From assembly GCA_012519845.1 (NCBI GenBank), contig JAAYPK010000077.1, positions 1-55,110 on the forward strand: 55,110 bases of DNA, given 5' to 3'. Every line of letters begins with the position of its first letter. Position 1 is the stretch's first letter. This DNA is from Clostridiales bacterium (GTDB lineage Bacteria; Bacillota; Clostridia; Clostridiales; Clostridiaceae). The translations under genes were made by a program, and so were the position numbers. The notes beneath the pieces are model-generated. The model saw only the letters and a list, made by a program, of their open reading frames with translations. It was not told the origin of the DNA and searched no databases. Below are positions 46,441 to 55,090 of the stretch, in pieces.

Positions 46441-46586
46441 GCAAAAGGAGGAATAATAGAAGAAATTCTGCAAGAATTTCAACATTCATTTTATATTAAA
46501 ACAAGACTACTCAAATTATTACACCTTTCAAAATTTACTTGTCAAAGGATGATGAGGGAAATATTTAAGTAAATTACAAAACATAA

Positions 46587-46615
46587 TTGTTTTATGTTTA
46601 AAAGTAACCTATAAT
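46587..46615 (+). promoter_or_regulatory. Promoter of the ZapA-like gene
   Basis: TTGTTT at 46587-46592, 17 bases, TATAAT at 46610-46615. Upstream of it, 46441-46586 holds no gene I can support. It contains a perfect GAAATTCT/AGAATTTC inverted repeat at 46462-46480 and an AAAAGGAGG without a start codon behind it. Confidence 0.7.
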
Positions 46616-46646
46616 TTAATTATACTAACTGGGTGAGGTGTAAAAA

Positions 46647-47597
46647 GTGATTAAGGTTGTTGTAAAGATAAACGGAAAAGAATATACCTTAATGGGTAGA
46701 GAAAATGAAGGATATCTTAAAGAAGTAGCGGAATATTTTGATAGTAAAATATGTGAAGTTAAAAATAAAAACCAATTATTAAGTGTTGTTGATGCAACTG
46801 TTTTAGCAGGAATTAATATTTCCGATGAATTATACAAGGTTGACAGTGAAGTAACTAGAATTTCAAAGGAAAAAGAAGAAATTAAAATAGAGAATGAAAA
46901 ATTAAAAGATAAGCTAAAGGACTATTATGATAAAGTTGAGTTTTTAAATAATAATTCAATAAAGATAACGGAAGATTTTAATACAAAAATATCTAAATTA
47001 AATGATGATATGGCAAAAATAATTAAAGAAAAGGATTCTTTAATAGTAGATAAGGAAAATTATCAAAGAATTATTAATTCAATAACTGAGGAAAATAATA
47101 AAATAAAAGCTGACTTAAAGCAATTAGAAGATTTAAGTGATTTATTAAATAAGGAAATACTAAAAGTAAAAGAAGAAAAGAAAGAATTAATTAATAAAAT
47201 TGAAAATAATAAGCAAGTATTTATTGATAAAGAAAAAGATTTATCAGAGGCAATTGGATTTAAGGAAATATTAGAAAAAAAATTAGAAGAAAGTTCTATA
47301 AATCAAGATACATTAAGTAGTGAGCTTGAAAAATCTAAAAATGCAAACCATGAATTAACATCTAAAATAAAAGCTTTAGATAATAATAACAAGTCTTTAC
47401 AAGAAGAGATAGAAGATTTAAGAGAAAAAAATAGTAAGTTGGTAAAGCAAATAATTGAAATAAAGAAAAATTCAGGTGGACAAGATTTAAAAACAGCTAA
47501 ATATAAAAATTTAGATTTGTCTAATAAATTACTTGAGGCACAATTTGAAATTGCTAAATTGAAAAATCATAAAAATCCATTAATAAAAGTAAAATAA
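46647..47597 (+). CDS. zapA: ZapA-like cell division protein with long coiled-coil extension
   Basis: The first 75 residues match ZapA, the FtsZ-ring associated protein: VVVKINGKEYTLMGRENEGY, LKEVAEYFDSKI and LSVVDATVLAGINISDELYK. Bacterial ZapA is usually about 85-150 residues. Here it continues with about 220 residues of nearly uninterrupted coiled coil, rich in Lys, Glu, Asn and Leu with regular heptads, ending with a short basic tail (KNHKNPLIKVK). It may bridge or space FtsZ filaments; that is inference. The start is GTG 46647, six bases after GAGGTG. It has its own promoter and terminator. Confidence 0.8.
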   Translation: MIKVVVKINGKEYTLMGRENEGYLKEVAEYFDSKICEVKNKNQLLSVVDATVLAGINISDELYKVDSEVTRISKEKEEIKIENEKLKDKLKDYYDKVEFLNNNSIKITEDFNTKISKLNDDMAKIIKEKDSLIVDKENYQRIINSITEENNKIKADLKQLEDLSDLLNKEILKVKEEKKELINKIENNKQVFIDKEKDLSEAIGFKEILEKKLEESSINQDTLSSELEKSKNANHELTSKIKALDNNNKSLQEEIEDLREKNSKLVKQIIEIKKNSGGQDLKTAKYKNLDLSNKLLEAQFEIAKLKNHKNPLIKVK

Positions 47598-47610
47598 ATA
47601 AGTTATAAAT

Positions 47611-47646
47611 GGTACTATGACAGTGAAAAAGTTATAGTACCTTTTA
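47611..47646 (+). terminator. Terminator after the ZapA-like gene
   Basis: GGTACTAT at 47611-47618 and ATAGTACC at 47634-47641 form an eight-base stem with a 15-base loop, then TTTTA. Confidence 0.8.
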
Positions 47647-47660
47647 CATTATAATTTTAA

Positions 47661-47921
47661 CTTAATCAATATAAAGAACAATTAGCAATAAGAGCATTTC
47701 ATGGATATAAATTAAGACATAAATATATAGAATATTTTCAGTTATTAATATTCAATTGGGTGTGCGTAATAATTTCTTGTTTAGTAACCAAGTTAATAAA
47801 TATTGATAGGCTATTGTTTATTTCATTAATAGGGTTAATTGTGGAAGTATTATTTTCATTAATCGCCTTAAAATTTGTTGGAAGAAGAAAAACTTTAAGT
47901 ATTATTAAAGGAGGGGAATAG
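47661..47921 (+). pseudogene. C-terminal remnant of a bacteriocin-type ABC permease (DUF1430-like)
   Basis: An open frame of 86 codons without a start codon, bounded upstream by an in-frame TAA (47658-47660) and a terminator. It encodes QYKEQLAIRAFHGYKLRHKY, two hydrophobic helices (LLIFNWVCVIISCLV and LLFISLIGLIVEVLFSLIAL) and a final SIIKGGE. This resembles the C-terminus of the bacteriocin-associated integral membrane proteins that pair with the ATPase directly downstream, which starts two bases after this stop. The N-terminal several hundred residues are missing. The remnant keeps the GGAGG for the ATPase gene. Confidence 0.7.
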
Positions 47922-47922
47922 T

Positions 47923-48558
47923 ATGCCTATTATAGAATTAGAAAATGTGTCAAAAACCTATGGTGAAAAGAAAGTATTAGATAATATTTCCTTAAAAATT
48001 AATGAAGGCGAATTAGTAGCTATAACAGGGGAAAGTGGAAAGGGTAAAAGTACTATTTTAAATATATTAGGACTTTTAGAAACTACTGATAGTGGACAAG
48101 TATTAATTTGCGGACAGGGGAATATAAAACCAAATTCTAGCAAAGCAACAAAGGTTCTTAGGAATACAATAAGTTATTTATTTCAAAATTTTGCATTAAT
48201 AGATGAGGAAACAGTTAATAATAATTTACTTATAGCTTTAAAGTATGTAAAGGGAACCAAAAAAGATAAACTTAATAAAATAAGTGAAGTACTTAAAATT
48301 GTTGGATTAGAAGGATTTGAAAAAAGAAAGGTATATGAATTAAGTGGTGGAGAGCAACAGAGAGTTGCTATTGCTAGAATTATGTTAAAACCTAGCAAAA
48401 TAGTTCTTGCTGATGAACCTACAGGCTCCTTAGATGAAGTTAATAGAGATAAGATATTTGAACTATTAAAGGGAATCAATAAAGATGGGAAAACAGTTGT
48501 AATTGTAACCCATGACAAATATTTAGCCAATAAATGTAACAAAGTAATAAGTTTATAA
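47923..48558 (+). CDS. ABC transporter ATP-binding protein, bacteriocin-export type
   Basis: A 211-residue ATPase subunit. Walker A is GESGKGKST at about 37-45, the Q-loop is LFQNFALI, the signature is LSGGEQQR, Walker B is IVLADEPTG followed by SLD, and the switch is VIVTHDKYL, so all catalytic residues are intact. It is like the LolD/MacB and putative bacteriocin-export ATPases. The NSSKATKVLRNTISYLFQNF stretch is typical of the latter. Its membrane partner upstream is reduced to a C-terminal remnant, so the ATPase may be orphaned or serve another permease. ATG 47923 follows GGAGGGG. It ends 20 bases before the lipoprotein start. Confidence 0.88.
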   Translation: MPIIELENVSKTYGEKKVLDNISLKINEGELVAITGESGKGKSTILNILGLLETTDSGQVLICGQGNIKPNSSKATKVLRNTISYLFQNFALIDEETVNNNLLIALKYVKGTKKDKLNKISEVLKIVGLEGFEKRKVYELSGGEQQRVAIARIMLKPSKIVLADEPTGSLDEVNRDKIFELLKGINKDGKTVVIVTHDKYLANKCNKVISL

Positions 48559-48577
48559 AAACATGGAGGTATTAACT

Positions 48578-48940
48578 ATGAAAATTAAGAGAGTATTAGG
48601 AATGTTAGTAATAGGAACTTTATTAAGTTTAAATATAATAGGTTGTAATAAAACAGATAATACAACTGAAACTACACAAGATGTTGAAAATATTAGCTTA
48701 GCTGAAGTAACCCCAGGTGAAGATGGGGAAAAAAAGACTAAAGAATTAGTTTTTGAAGATGCTTATGTAAATAAAGATACTGATGTTAAGGAAAGCTATG
48801 ATGAAAGTTCAGAAACTTTAGGCACTTTAAAAGATGGAGATAAAATAAAAAAAGCAGAAGACTTATCAACAGGATGGAGTCAGATAGAATATAATGGCAA
48901 AAATGCCTATGTGAAAACAACAGACATAACTAAAGAATAA
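48578..48940 (+). CDS. Lipoprotein with bacterial SH3 domain
   Basis: A 120-residue exported lipoprotein. The signal has a basic start (MKIKRV), a hydrophobic core and the lipobox LNIIGC, so Cys22 would be acylated. A polar linker follows (about 23-60). The C-terminal 60 residues form an SH3b-like domain: DAYVNKDTDVKESYDESSET, LKDGDKIKKAEDLSTGWSQI and KNAYVKTTDITKE. Such domains bind wall peptides or other ligands. The start is ATG 48578 with GGAGG eight bases upstream; the ATG at 48563 overlaps the site. It shares a transcript with the ABC ATPase. Confidence 0.88.
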   Translation: MKIKRVLGMLVIGTLLSLNIIGCNKTDNTTETTQDVENISLAEVTPGEDGEKKTKELVFEDAYVNKDTDVKESYDESSETLGTLKDGDKIKKAEDLSTGWSQIEYNGKNAYVKTTDITKE

Positions 48941-48945
48941 TTGAT

Positions 48946-48996
48946 ATGAAGAATGAAGGAGGATTTTTATTTGTCCTTCTTTCTTCATTATTATTT
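48946..48996 (+). terminator. Terminator after the lipoprotein gene
   Basis: ATGAAGAATGAAGGA (48946-48960) pairs with TCCTTCTTTCTTCAT (48975-48989) with one mismatch, followed by TATTATTT. Confidence 0.75.
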
Positions 48997-49005
48997 AAAT
49001 AGTAA

Positions 49006-49034
49006 TTGTTTTATACAATAAAGTAACATATAAT
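49006..49034 (+). promoter_or_regulatory. Promoter of the U32 peptidase gene
   Basis: TTGTTT at 49006-49011, 17 bases, TATAAT at 49029-49034. Confidence 0.65.
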
Positions 49035-49053
49035 TTAAAATATAGTTTAGAAT

Positions 49054-49096
49054 TAGATTTCCATTAATTTAGCAATGCTTTTTTAATGGAAATCTA
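49054..49096 (+). promoter_or_regulatory. Perfect 13-base inverted repeat in the U32 peptidase leader
   Basis: TAGATTTCCATTA at 49054-49066 is the exact reverse complement of TAATGGAAATCTA at 49084-49096, with a 17-base loop. It lies between the promoter and the start codon at 49121 and is followed by AAAATTTTAAT, not a long T-run. Confidence 0.6.
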
Positions 49097-49120
49097 AAAT
49101 TTTAATATGGGAGAAAACTT

Positions 49121-51463
49121 ATGAAAAATATAGAGCTTTTAGCACCAGCTGGGAGAATGGAAAGTCTTTATGCTGCTATTAATAATGGAGCAAATGCAGT
49201 TTATTTAGGTGGTAATAAATTTTCAGCTAGAGCTTATGCTAGCAATTTTGATAATGAAGAGCTTAAGAAGGCTGTGGATTACTGTCATAGTTATAATGTT
49301 AAAATATATGTTACTTTAAATACATTATTAAAGGAAAAGGAACTACAAGAAGCAATTAAATATGTAGGGTATTTATATGAAATAGGTGTAGATGCTTTAA
49401 TAATTCAAGATGTTGGTTTAGTTAAGTTAATTAGGGAAAAGTATAGTGATTTTGAAATACATGCCTCCACGCAAATTACTATTCACAATGGTGAAGGAGC
49501 ATTATATTTTAAAGAAAAAGGATTTACAAGAATTGTTTTATCAAGAGAATTATCTCTTGAGGAAATTGAATACATATCTAAGACCCTAAATATAGAAACA
49601 GAAATATTTATTCATGGAGCCTTATGTATTAGTTATTCGGGAAAATGTCTAATGAGCTCAATGATTGGAGGAAGAAGTGGAAATAGGGGGCGTTGTGCTC
49701 AACCTTGTAGAATGGAGTATACTTTAAAATCTAATAATGGATATAGTAAAAAGGCATATTTATTAAGTCCTAAAGATATGTGTACTATTGATAATATAAA
49801 AGATATTATTAAAAGTAGTGCTTATTCTTTAAAAATTGAGGGAAGAATGAAAAGACCTGAATATGTGGCAGGAGTAGTTAAAAATTATAGAGAAGCATTA
49901 GATAAAGAAATTGAAAATACAGATTTTAACGTAGAAGAAGGCAAGGAAACCTTACTTCAATTATTTAATAGAGAAGGATTTTCTAATGGATTTTTAAAAG
50001 GTAATATTGGAAAAGATATGATGAGTTATTCCTTCCCTAAAAATACTGGTATAGAAATAGGAAAGATAATGCCAGATGGAAGTATAATTATAAGTGAGAA
50101 TATTGCGTTAGGTGACGGAATAAGGGTAGGAAACAATGGTGGATTTACCTTAAGTAAGATTCTAAAAAATGAAGTAGAGGTAAAGGAGGCTTTTAAGGGA
50201 GATAGGGTGAAACTTTTCCCAAAGGAATACAAAAAAGGTGATACTTTATATAGAACTTCAAGTAAAAAACTGTTTGATACCTTAGAAGATACAATTAAAC
50301 CTTATTATAAAAAGATTGAAATAGAAGGGGAAGTTGTATTTAAGGTAAATGAAAAGGTAAAATTAAGTGTAAATTATAATGGAGAACATTATGAGGTTTT
50401 TGGTGATATAGTTGAAAAAGCTGAAAAGAGGCCATTAGATAAAGAAAGAGTAATTGAAAACCTTCAAAAATCAGGTGATTATCCTTATAAAATATCTAAA
50501 ATTAGTTTTACTGATTTTGAAGATGGATTTTTAAGAGTTTCTTCATTAAATAATTTAAGAAGAGAATTATTTGAAGTAATATTAAAAAAGGAAACTTCAA
50601 AATATAGAAGAAGAAGGACTAATGTAGAAAAGAGTTACAATACAGAATATAAGCAGGAAGACAATATAGATTTAATCTATACATGTGCAACAAAGGAACA
50701 GCTTAATGTATTAATAAATGAGAATGTTTCAAGTATTGCTGTGGATTTCTTTAATAAAAGCAAAAATAGTATATCCTTAAAGGATTTAGAAGGTTATAGT
50801 AATATTAACTTTTATTTGAGACTTCCTGAAATAATAAAAAGTGAATTTAATAATGTAGTTAGCGTAATTGAAAAATCAAAGGATTTAATTAAAGGATTAA
50901 TTACTTCAAATGTTGGAATAATAAGAAAATATAAAGATTCTTTAGAAATAATTGGAGATTATAAGCTTAATATTTATAATTCAGAGGCTATTAAATTTTA
51001 TAGAGAGGATTTAAGAATTATAACTTTAAGTTTAGAGCTTAATAGAAAGGAAATTAAAGAGGTTTTGAAGAATAACATAGGTGGAATTGCATATGTTATT
51101 TATGGTAAAACTGAACTAATGGTTAGTGAATATTGTCCAATTGGAAGTACCATTGGGGGCAAGTGTAAAGATAAAAATTGTAGTTCACCATGTTTAAAGG
51201 ATGAATTTACTTTAGTGGATAAATTTAATGAGGGCTTTAGAGTGATGACTGATAAATATTGTAGAAGCCATATATTAAATAGCACAGCCTTAAATTTAAT
51301 TGAAGAAATGGATGAACTTAAAGAGTTTGGAGTAACTAACTTTAGGGTAGATTTTACTGATGAAAATGCTAAAGAAGTAAAAGAAGTAATAGAAATGATT
51401 AAGAATAAGAGTGTTTTAGATAGAAAATATACTAAAGGACATTATAAAAGAGGTGTGGAGTAG
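49121..51463 (+). CDS. U32 family peptidase (DUF3656-containing)
   Basis: A 780-residue protein. The U32 peptidase-like domain occupies about residues 1-400, with ELLAPAGRMESLYAAINNGA at the start, then YVTLNTLLKEKEL and the Cys-rich signature FIHGALCISYSGKCLMSSM with RGRCAQPCRMEY. The rest contains a DUF3656-like region and a final module with KYCRSHILNSTALNLIEEM. Related enzymes act on RNA (23S rRNA C2501 hydroxylation by RlhA) or were described as collagenases, so the activity here is uncertain. ATG 49121 follows GGGAGA. MutS2 starts five bases after the stop, so they are co-transcribed. Confidence 0.9.
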   Translation: MKNIELLAPAGRMESLYAAINNGANAVYLGGNKFSARAYASNFDNEELKKAVDYCHSYNVKIYVTLNTLLKEKELQEAIKYVGYLYEIGVDALIIQDVGLVKLIREKYSDFEIHASTQITIHNGEGALYFKEKGFTRIVLSRELSLEEIEYISKTLNIETEIFIHGALCISYSGKCLMSSMIGGRSGNRGRCAQPCRMEYTLKSNNGYSKKAYLLSPKDMCTIDNIKDIIKSSAYSLKIEGRMKRPEYVAGVVKNYREALDKEIENTDFNVEEGKETLLQLFNREGFSNGFLKGNIGKDMMSYSFPKNTGIEIGKIMPDGSIIISENIALGDGIRVGNNGGFTLSKILKNEVEVKEAFKGDRVKLFPKEYKKGDTLYRTSSKKLFDTLEDTIKPYYKKIEIEGEVVFKVNEKVKLSVNYNGEHYEVFGDIVEKAEKRPLDKERVIENLQKSGDYPYKISKISFTDFEDGFLRVSSLNNLRRELFEVILKKETSKYRRRRTNVEKSYNTEYKQEDNIDLIYTCATKEQLNVLINENVSSIAVDFFNKSKNSISLKDLEGYSNINFYLRLPEIIKSEFNNVVSVIEKSKDLIKGLITSNVGIIRKYKDSLEIIGDYKLNIYNSEAIKFYREDLRIITLSLELNRKEIKEVLKNNIGGIAYVIYGKTELMVSEYCPIGSTIGGKCKDKNCSSPCLKDEFTLVDKFNEGFRVMTDKYCRSHILNSTALNLIEEMDELKEFGVTNFRVDFTDENAKEVKEVIEMIKNKSVLDRKYTKGHYKRGVE

Positions 51464-51468
51464 TTTAA

Positions 51469-53829
51469 ATGAATGAAAAATCGCTTAGAGTTTTAGAGTT
51501 TAATAAAATAAAAGAAATAATAAAAAAGTATGCAATAACTTCTGGAGGAAAAAAGAAAGTTGAAAAACTTAACCCCTATAACTCAGTTTATGAAGTTAAT
51601 AGAGCTTTAGAAGAAACAAAGGAAGCCTATGATATATTAATTAGAAAAGGTAATCCACCTTTTGGAGGGCTATATGATGTTCGTGAAGCTTTAGATAGAG
51701 CTGGGAAAGGTGGGACTTTATCTCTTGGACAATTATTACAAGTAGGTAATATGCTAAGGTGTACCGTAAATATTAAGGATTATTTTAATCGTAAGGAAGA
51801 AGAGGAGTCTTATCCTAAGTTAGAGGATTTATCATCTATATTGGTACCAATTAAAAATTTACAAGCAGATATTGAAAAAGCAATAGTTTCAGAGGAAGAG
51901 GTAAGTGATAAGGCAAGTAATACATTATTTAATATTAGAAGAAATTTAAAAAAATTAAATTCTTCAATTAGAGATAAAATTAATTCTATCGTCAAAAGTA
52001 ATTCAAAATATCTTCAAGATTCTATATATACAATGCGTGGAGATAGATACGTTATACCAGTTAAATCTGAGTATAAAGGGCAAGTGCCAGGACTTGTACA
52101 TGATCAAAGCTCAACAGGAGCGACTCTATTTATTGAGCCTATGAGTTTAGTAAATTTAAATAATGACATTAGGGAATTGAAATTAAAAGAGATTGCTGAA
52201 ATTGAAAGAATTTTGGTGGAGCTTTCAAGTAAGGTAAAGGATAATTTAGAGATATTACAATCTAACATAAAGATTTTAATAATATTAGATTTTATTTTTG
52301 CAAAAGCTAAATATGCTTCAAAAATAAATGGATCAAAACCTAATATTAGAGATGATGGTTCCTTTGACATAATACAAGGAAGACATCCTCTTATAGATGA
52401 AGGAAAAGTAGTTCCATCAGATATTTATTTAAGCAAGGATACTAATGTAATTATGATTACAGGACCTAATACTGGAGGTAAAACAGTAACATTAAAGACT
52501 ATCGGATTAATTCACATTATGGCATTAAGTGGATTATTAATTCCTGCTAAAGATAATTCTTCAGTAAGTTATTTTGAAGAAATATTTGCAGATATTGGAG
52601 ATGAACAAAGTATTGAGCAAAGTTTATCAACTTTTTCTTCTCATATGACTAATATAGTAAATATTATGAATGAGGCTAATGATAAATCTTTAGTTTTATT
52701 TGATGAGCTTGGAGCAGGAACAGATCCAACAGAAGGTGCGGCTTTAGCTATAGCAATAATTGAAAATCTAAAACTAAGAAATAGCAGGGTAATAGGAACG
52801 ACTCATTATAGTGAGTTAAAAGGATATGCCTTAAAAACAGAGGGTGTTGAAAATGCTTCTGTTGAATTTGATGTGGAAACACTAAGACCAACCTATAGAT
52901 TATTAATTGGTATACCTGGCAAATCTAATGCTTTTGAAATAAGTAGAAGACTAGGATTAAAGGATGAAATAATTAATGAGGCTAAGAATAATATATCAAA
53001 AGAAAATTTAGAATTTGAAGATTTAATCAAAGAATTACAAGAAAAAAGTATTATAGCCAAAAAGGAAGCAAGAGAAGCAGAAAAATTAAAGATAGAGGCT
53101 AAGAATTTAAAAGCTAGCTATGAGGACAAATTAAAGAGATTGGAATTAACAAGAGATAAAGCTTTTAATGAAGCAAGGGAAGAAGCAAAAGATATTGTTT
53201 CCAAGGCAAAGGATGAAGCTGATGAAATAATAAAGGCTATGAGGGAATTAGAAAAGTTGGGTATTTCTGGAGGTGGAAGAAGAAGGCTTGAAGAGGAAAG
53301 AAAGAAATTAAAGGATTCTCTTATGGATAAAGAAAATGCTTTAATTAAGGAAAAGGATAATACAGGTAAGCCTATTGAAAAAGTAACATTAGGAATGGAA
53401 GCTTTTTTACCTTCTTTAAACCAAAGAGTAGTTGTTATTTCCTTACCAGATAATAAAGGTGAGGTTCAAGTGGAAGCGGGAATTATGAAAATTAACGTAA
53501 AAGTTAAAGATTTAAGACTTCCAGAAGGTGTATCTAAAATTGAAAAGAAAAGACAGAAAAGAGAATTAAAATTAAATACAAAGAAAATTGAAAGCAGAAT
53601 AGACTTAAGAGGATTAGATGGTGAAGAAGCTTGTTATAGAGCAGATTTATATCTAGATGAAGCGTGTATGGCAAACTTAACTGAAGTTACAATAGTACAT
53701 GGTAAGGGCTCAGGAATACTAAGAAAAGAAATTAACAATATGCTAAAAAAGCATCCTCATGTGAAAAAATACAGACTTGGAGAATATGGTGAAGGAGGAG
53801 ACGGTGTTACAGTAGTAGAGCTTAAATAG
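51469..53829 (+). CDS. mutS2: MutS2 family protein with Smr domain
   Basis: A 786-residue MutS-like ATPase lacking the mismatch-recognition domain. Its core and clamp regions are at about 1-310. The ATPase has Walker A GPNTGGKTVTLKT and Walker B LVLFDELGAGTDPTEGAALA. A long coiled coil (about 515-625) is followed by the C-terminal Smr domain (about 705-786) with IDLRGLDGEEACYRAD and VTIVHGKGSGILRKEI. MutS2 was first linked to suppression of recombination and more recently to rescue of collided ribosomes in Bacillus. The start ATG 51469 lies close to the upstream stop with a weak site (GTGGAGTAG). Confidence 0.96.
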   Translation: MNEKSLRVLEFNKIKEIIKKYAITSGGKKKVEKLNPYNSVYEVNRALEETKEAYDILIRKGNPPFGGLYDVREALDRAGKGGTLSLGQLLQVGNMLRCTVNIKDYFNRKEEEESYPKLEDLSSILVPIKNLQADIEKAIVSEEEVSDKASNTLFNIRRNLKKLNSSIRDKINSIVKSNSKYLQDSIYTMRGDRYVIPVKSEYKGQVPGLVHDQSSTGATLFIEPMSLVNLNNDIRELKLKEIAEIERILVELSSKVKDNLEILQSNIKILIILDFIFAKAKYASKINGSKPNIRDDGSFDIIQGRHPLIDEGKVVPSDIYLSKDTNVIMITGPNTGGKTVTLKTIGLIHIMALSGLLIPAKDNSSVSYFEEIFADIGDEQSIEQSLSTFSSHMTNIVNIMNEANDKSLVLFDELGAGTDPTEGAALAIAIIENLKLRNSRVIGTTHYSELKGYALKTEGVENASVEFDVETLRPTYRLLIGIPGKSNAFEISRRLGLKDEIINEAKNNISKENLEFEDLIKELQEKSIIAKKEAREAEKLKIEAKNLKASYEDKLKRLELTRDKAFNEAREEAKDIVSKAKDEADEIIKAMRELEKLGISGGGRRRLEEERKKLKDSLMDKENALIKEKDNTGKPIEKVTLGMEAFLPSLNQRVVVISLPDNKGEVQVEAGIMKINVKVKDLRLPEGVSKIEKKRQKRELKLNTKKIESRIDLRGLDGEEACYRADLYLDEACMANLTEVTIVHGKGSGILRKEINNMLKKHPHVKKYRLGEYGEGGDGVTVVELK

Positions 53830-53840
53830 GAGGTAAAATC

Positions 53841-54296
53841 ATGTATATTATTAGTGCTTGCTTATGTGGAGTTAATTGTAAATATAGCGGAAAAAATAAT
53901 TATAACGAGGAATGTTTAAAGTTATTTAAAGAAGGAAAAGCTATATTAGTTTGTCCAGAACAATTAGGAGGATTAACTACTCCAAGGAATCCAGCAGAGC
54001 TTACTGAAAGAGCAGATAACATTATTAAAGGCAATGGAAAAATTATAACCAATACAGGTGAAGATGTAACAAAGAAATTCATATTAGGGGCAGAAGAAAC
54101 CTTGAAAATAGCAAAAATAATTAAAGCTAAAACTGCAATTCTAAAGGAGGGTAGTCCTTCTTGCGGAAGGAAGCAGGTTTATGATGGAACATTTTCAGGG
54201 AAAAAGAAAACTGGCAAAGGAATTACTGCTTATTTATTAGAGAAAAATGGAATAGAAGTAATTTCAGAAGAGGATATTGCACAATTATTTAAATAA
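53841..54296 (+). CDS. DUF523 / TudS-like protein
   Basis: A 151-residue protein of the DUF523 family. Conserved Cys-containing motifs are SACLCGVNCKYSG at the start, ILVCPEQLGGL and LKEGSPSCGRKQVYDG. Related TudS enzymes carry a [4Fe-4S] cluster bound by three of these cysteines and remove sulfur from thiouracil or thiouridine; that assignment is by family only. ATG 53841 has AGGAGGT and follows mutS2 by 11 bases, so it belongs to the same transcript as the U32 peptidase and mutS2. Confidence 0.88.
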   Translation: MYIISACLCGVNCKYSGKNNYNEECLKLFKEGKAILVCPEQLGGLTTPRNPAELTERADNIIKGNGKIITNTGEDVTKKFILGAEETLKIAKIIKAKTAILKEGSPSCGRKQVYDGTFSGKKKTGKGITAYLLEKNGIEVISEEDIAQLFK

Positions 54297-54375
54297 ATTA
54301 TATATAAATGTATATTACACTAATTATTTGGAAAAGATATATAGACATAGAAATGAAAAGTAAGGAGTGTATATA

Positions 54376-54954
54376 TTGAATAATTTAAATCTATTTATAA
54401 GGGAAAAAATAAATGGAAATAGTGCAAATAGAAATAGAAAACAAGGGGTTATTCCAGGGGTTATATATGGAAAGAAAATTGCTAATTTGTTATTTGAGGT
54501 AGGAGAAATAGAATTAAATCGAGAGATATCATTACAAGGTGATCATGGTATTATGGATATTTGTATCAATGGGAAAGATATTAAAGGCTTAATAAAAGAA
54601 GTTCAAAGGGATCCTGTAAACCATAATATAATTCATTTAGATATTGAAGAAATTGATGAAAATGATAATATTGCAACAAATGTTCCTATTAATTTTATTG
54701 GGGAAGATTTATTAACTAAAAAGGGTAAAGTGCTTCAAAAAGAAAGGGATTATGTTAAAGTTAGCTGTAATGCAGATGATTTACCTAAAAGTGTTGATAT
54801 AAATGTAGAAAGAGCAATAAGTGGTGATGTTTTTAGAGTATGTAATATTGAAGTTGGAAAAGAAATATCTATAATTGATAATTTAGAACTTGTTATTGCT
54901 TCAATAAGTAATGAAAAGAAATTAACTTCAGATTTGCAAGATACAGACAAATAA
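54376..54954 (+). CDS. 50S ribosomal protein L25 / general stress protein Ctc
   Basis: A two-domain L25 (Ctc type) that binds 5S rRNA. The N-domain (about 1-90) has GVIPGVIYGKKI and EVQRDPVNHNIIHLDIEEI. The C-domain (about 95-192) has VPINFIGEDLLTKKGKVLQK, typical of the TL5/Ctc extension. I take the TTG at 54376 as start (192 residues), eight bases after AAGGAG; the in-frame GTG at 54367 overlaps that site. In Firmicutes ctc is often stress-controlled, but no stress-type promoter is evident. After the stop, 54955-55110 holds no gene I can support. Confidence 0.92.
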   Translation: MNNLNLFIREKINGNSANRNRKQGVIPGVIYGKKIANLLFEVGEIELNREISLQGDHGIMDICINGKDIKGLIKEVQRDPVNHNIIHLDIEEIDENDNIATNVPINFIGEDLLTKKGKVLQKERDYVKVSCNADDLPKSVDINVERAISGDVFRVCNIEVGKEISIIDNLELVIASISNEKKLTSDLQDTDK

Positions 54955-55041
54955 AAATATAAATTATAATAAAAAAAACGACTTTTATATGGAAAAAGTA
55001 ATATTGTAGAGAAAGTCTTGATTTTTAAAGACTTTAGCAAA

Positions 55042-55090
55042 TTCGTCAAAAATTTCGTCAAAAAAATAATTAAAAAATATTTTCTATAAT
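55042..55090 (+). promoter_or_regulatory. Tandem TTCGTCAAAA repeats and -10 box at the right edge
   Basis: TTCGTCAAAA occurs at 55042-55051 and 55054-55063, a 12-base period. Each differs from the Spo0A-box consensus TTTGTCRAA at one position. A TATAAT lies at 55085-55090. They would control a gene beyond the window. Confidence 0.4.

Noticed and set aside
46453-46572. Short frame (about 38 codons) after an AAAAGGAGG
   Set aside because: The frame encodes EEILQEFQHSFYIKTRLL-type sequence but only ATA or ATT could start it. I could not recognise a family; it may be a fragment of a lost gene or chance.
55012-55035. Terminator after L25
   Set aside because: AAAGTCTT and AAGACTTT form a stem, but what follows is AGCAAATTCG rather than T residues; possible but not supported.
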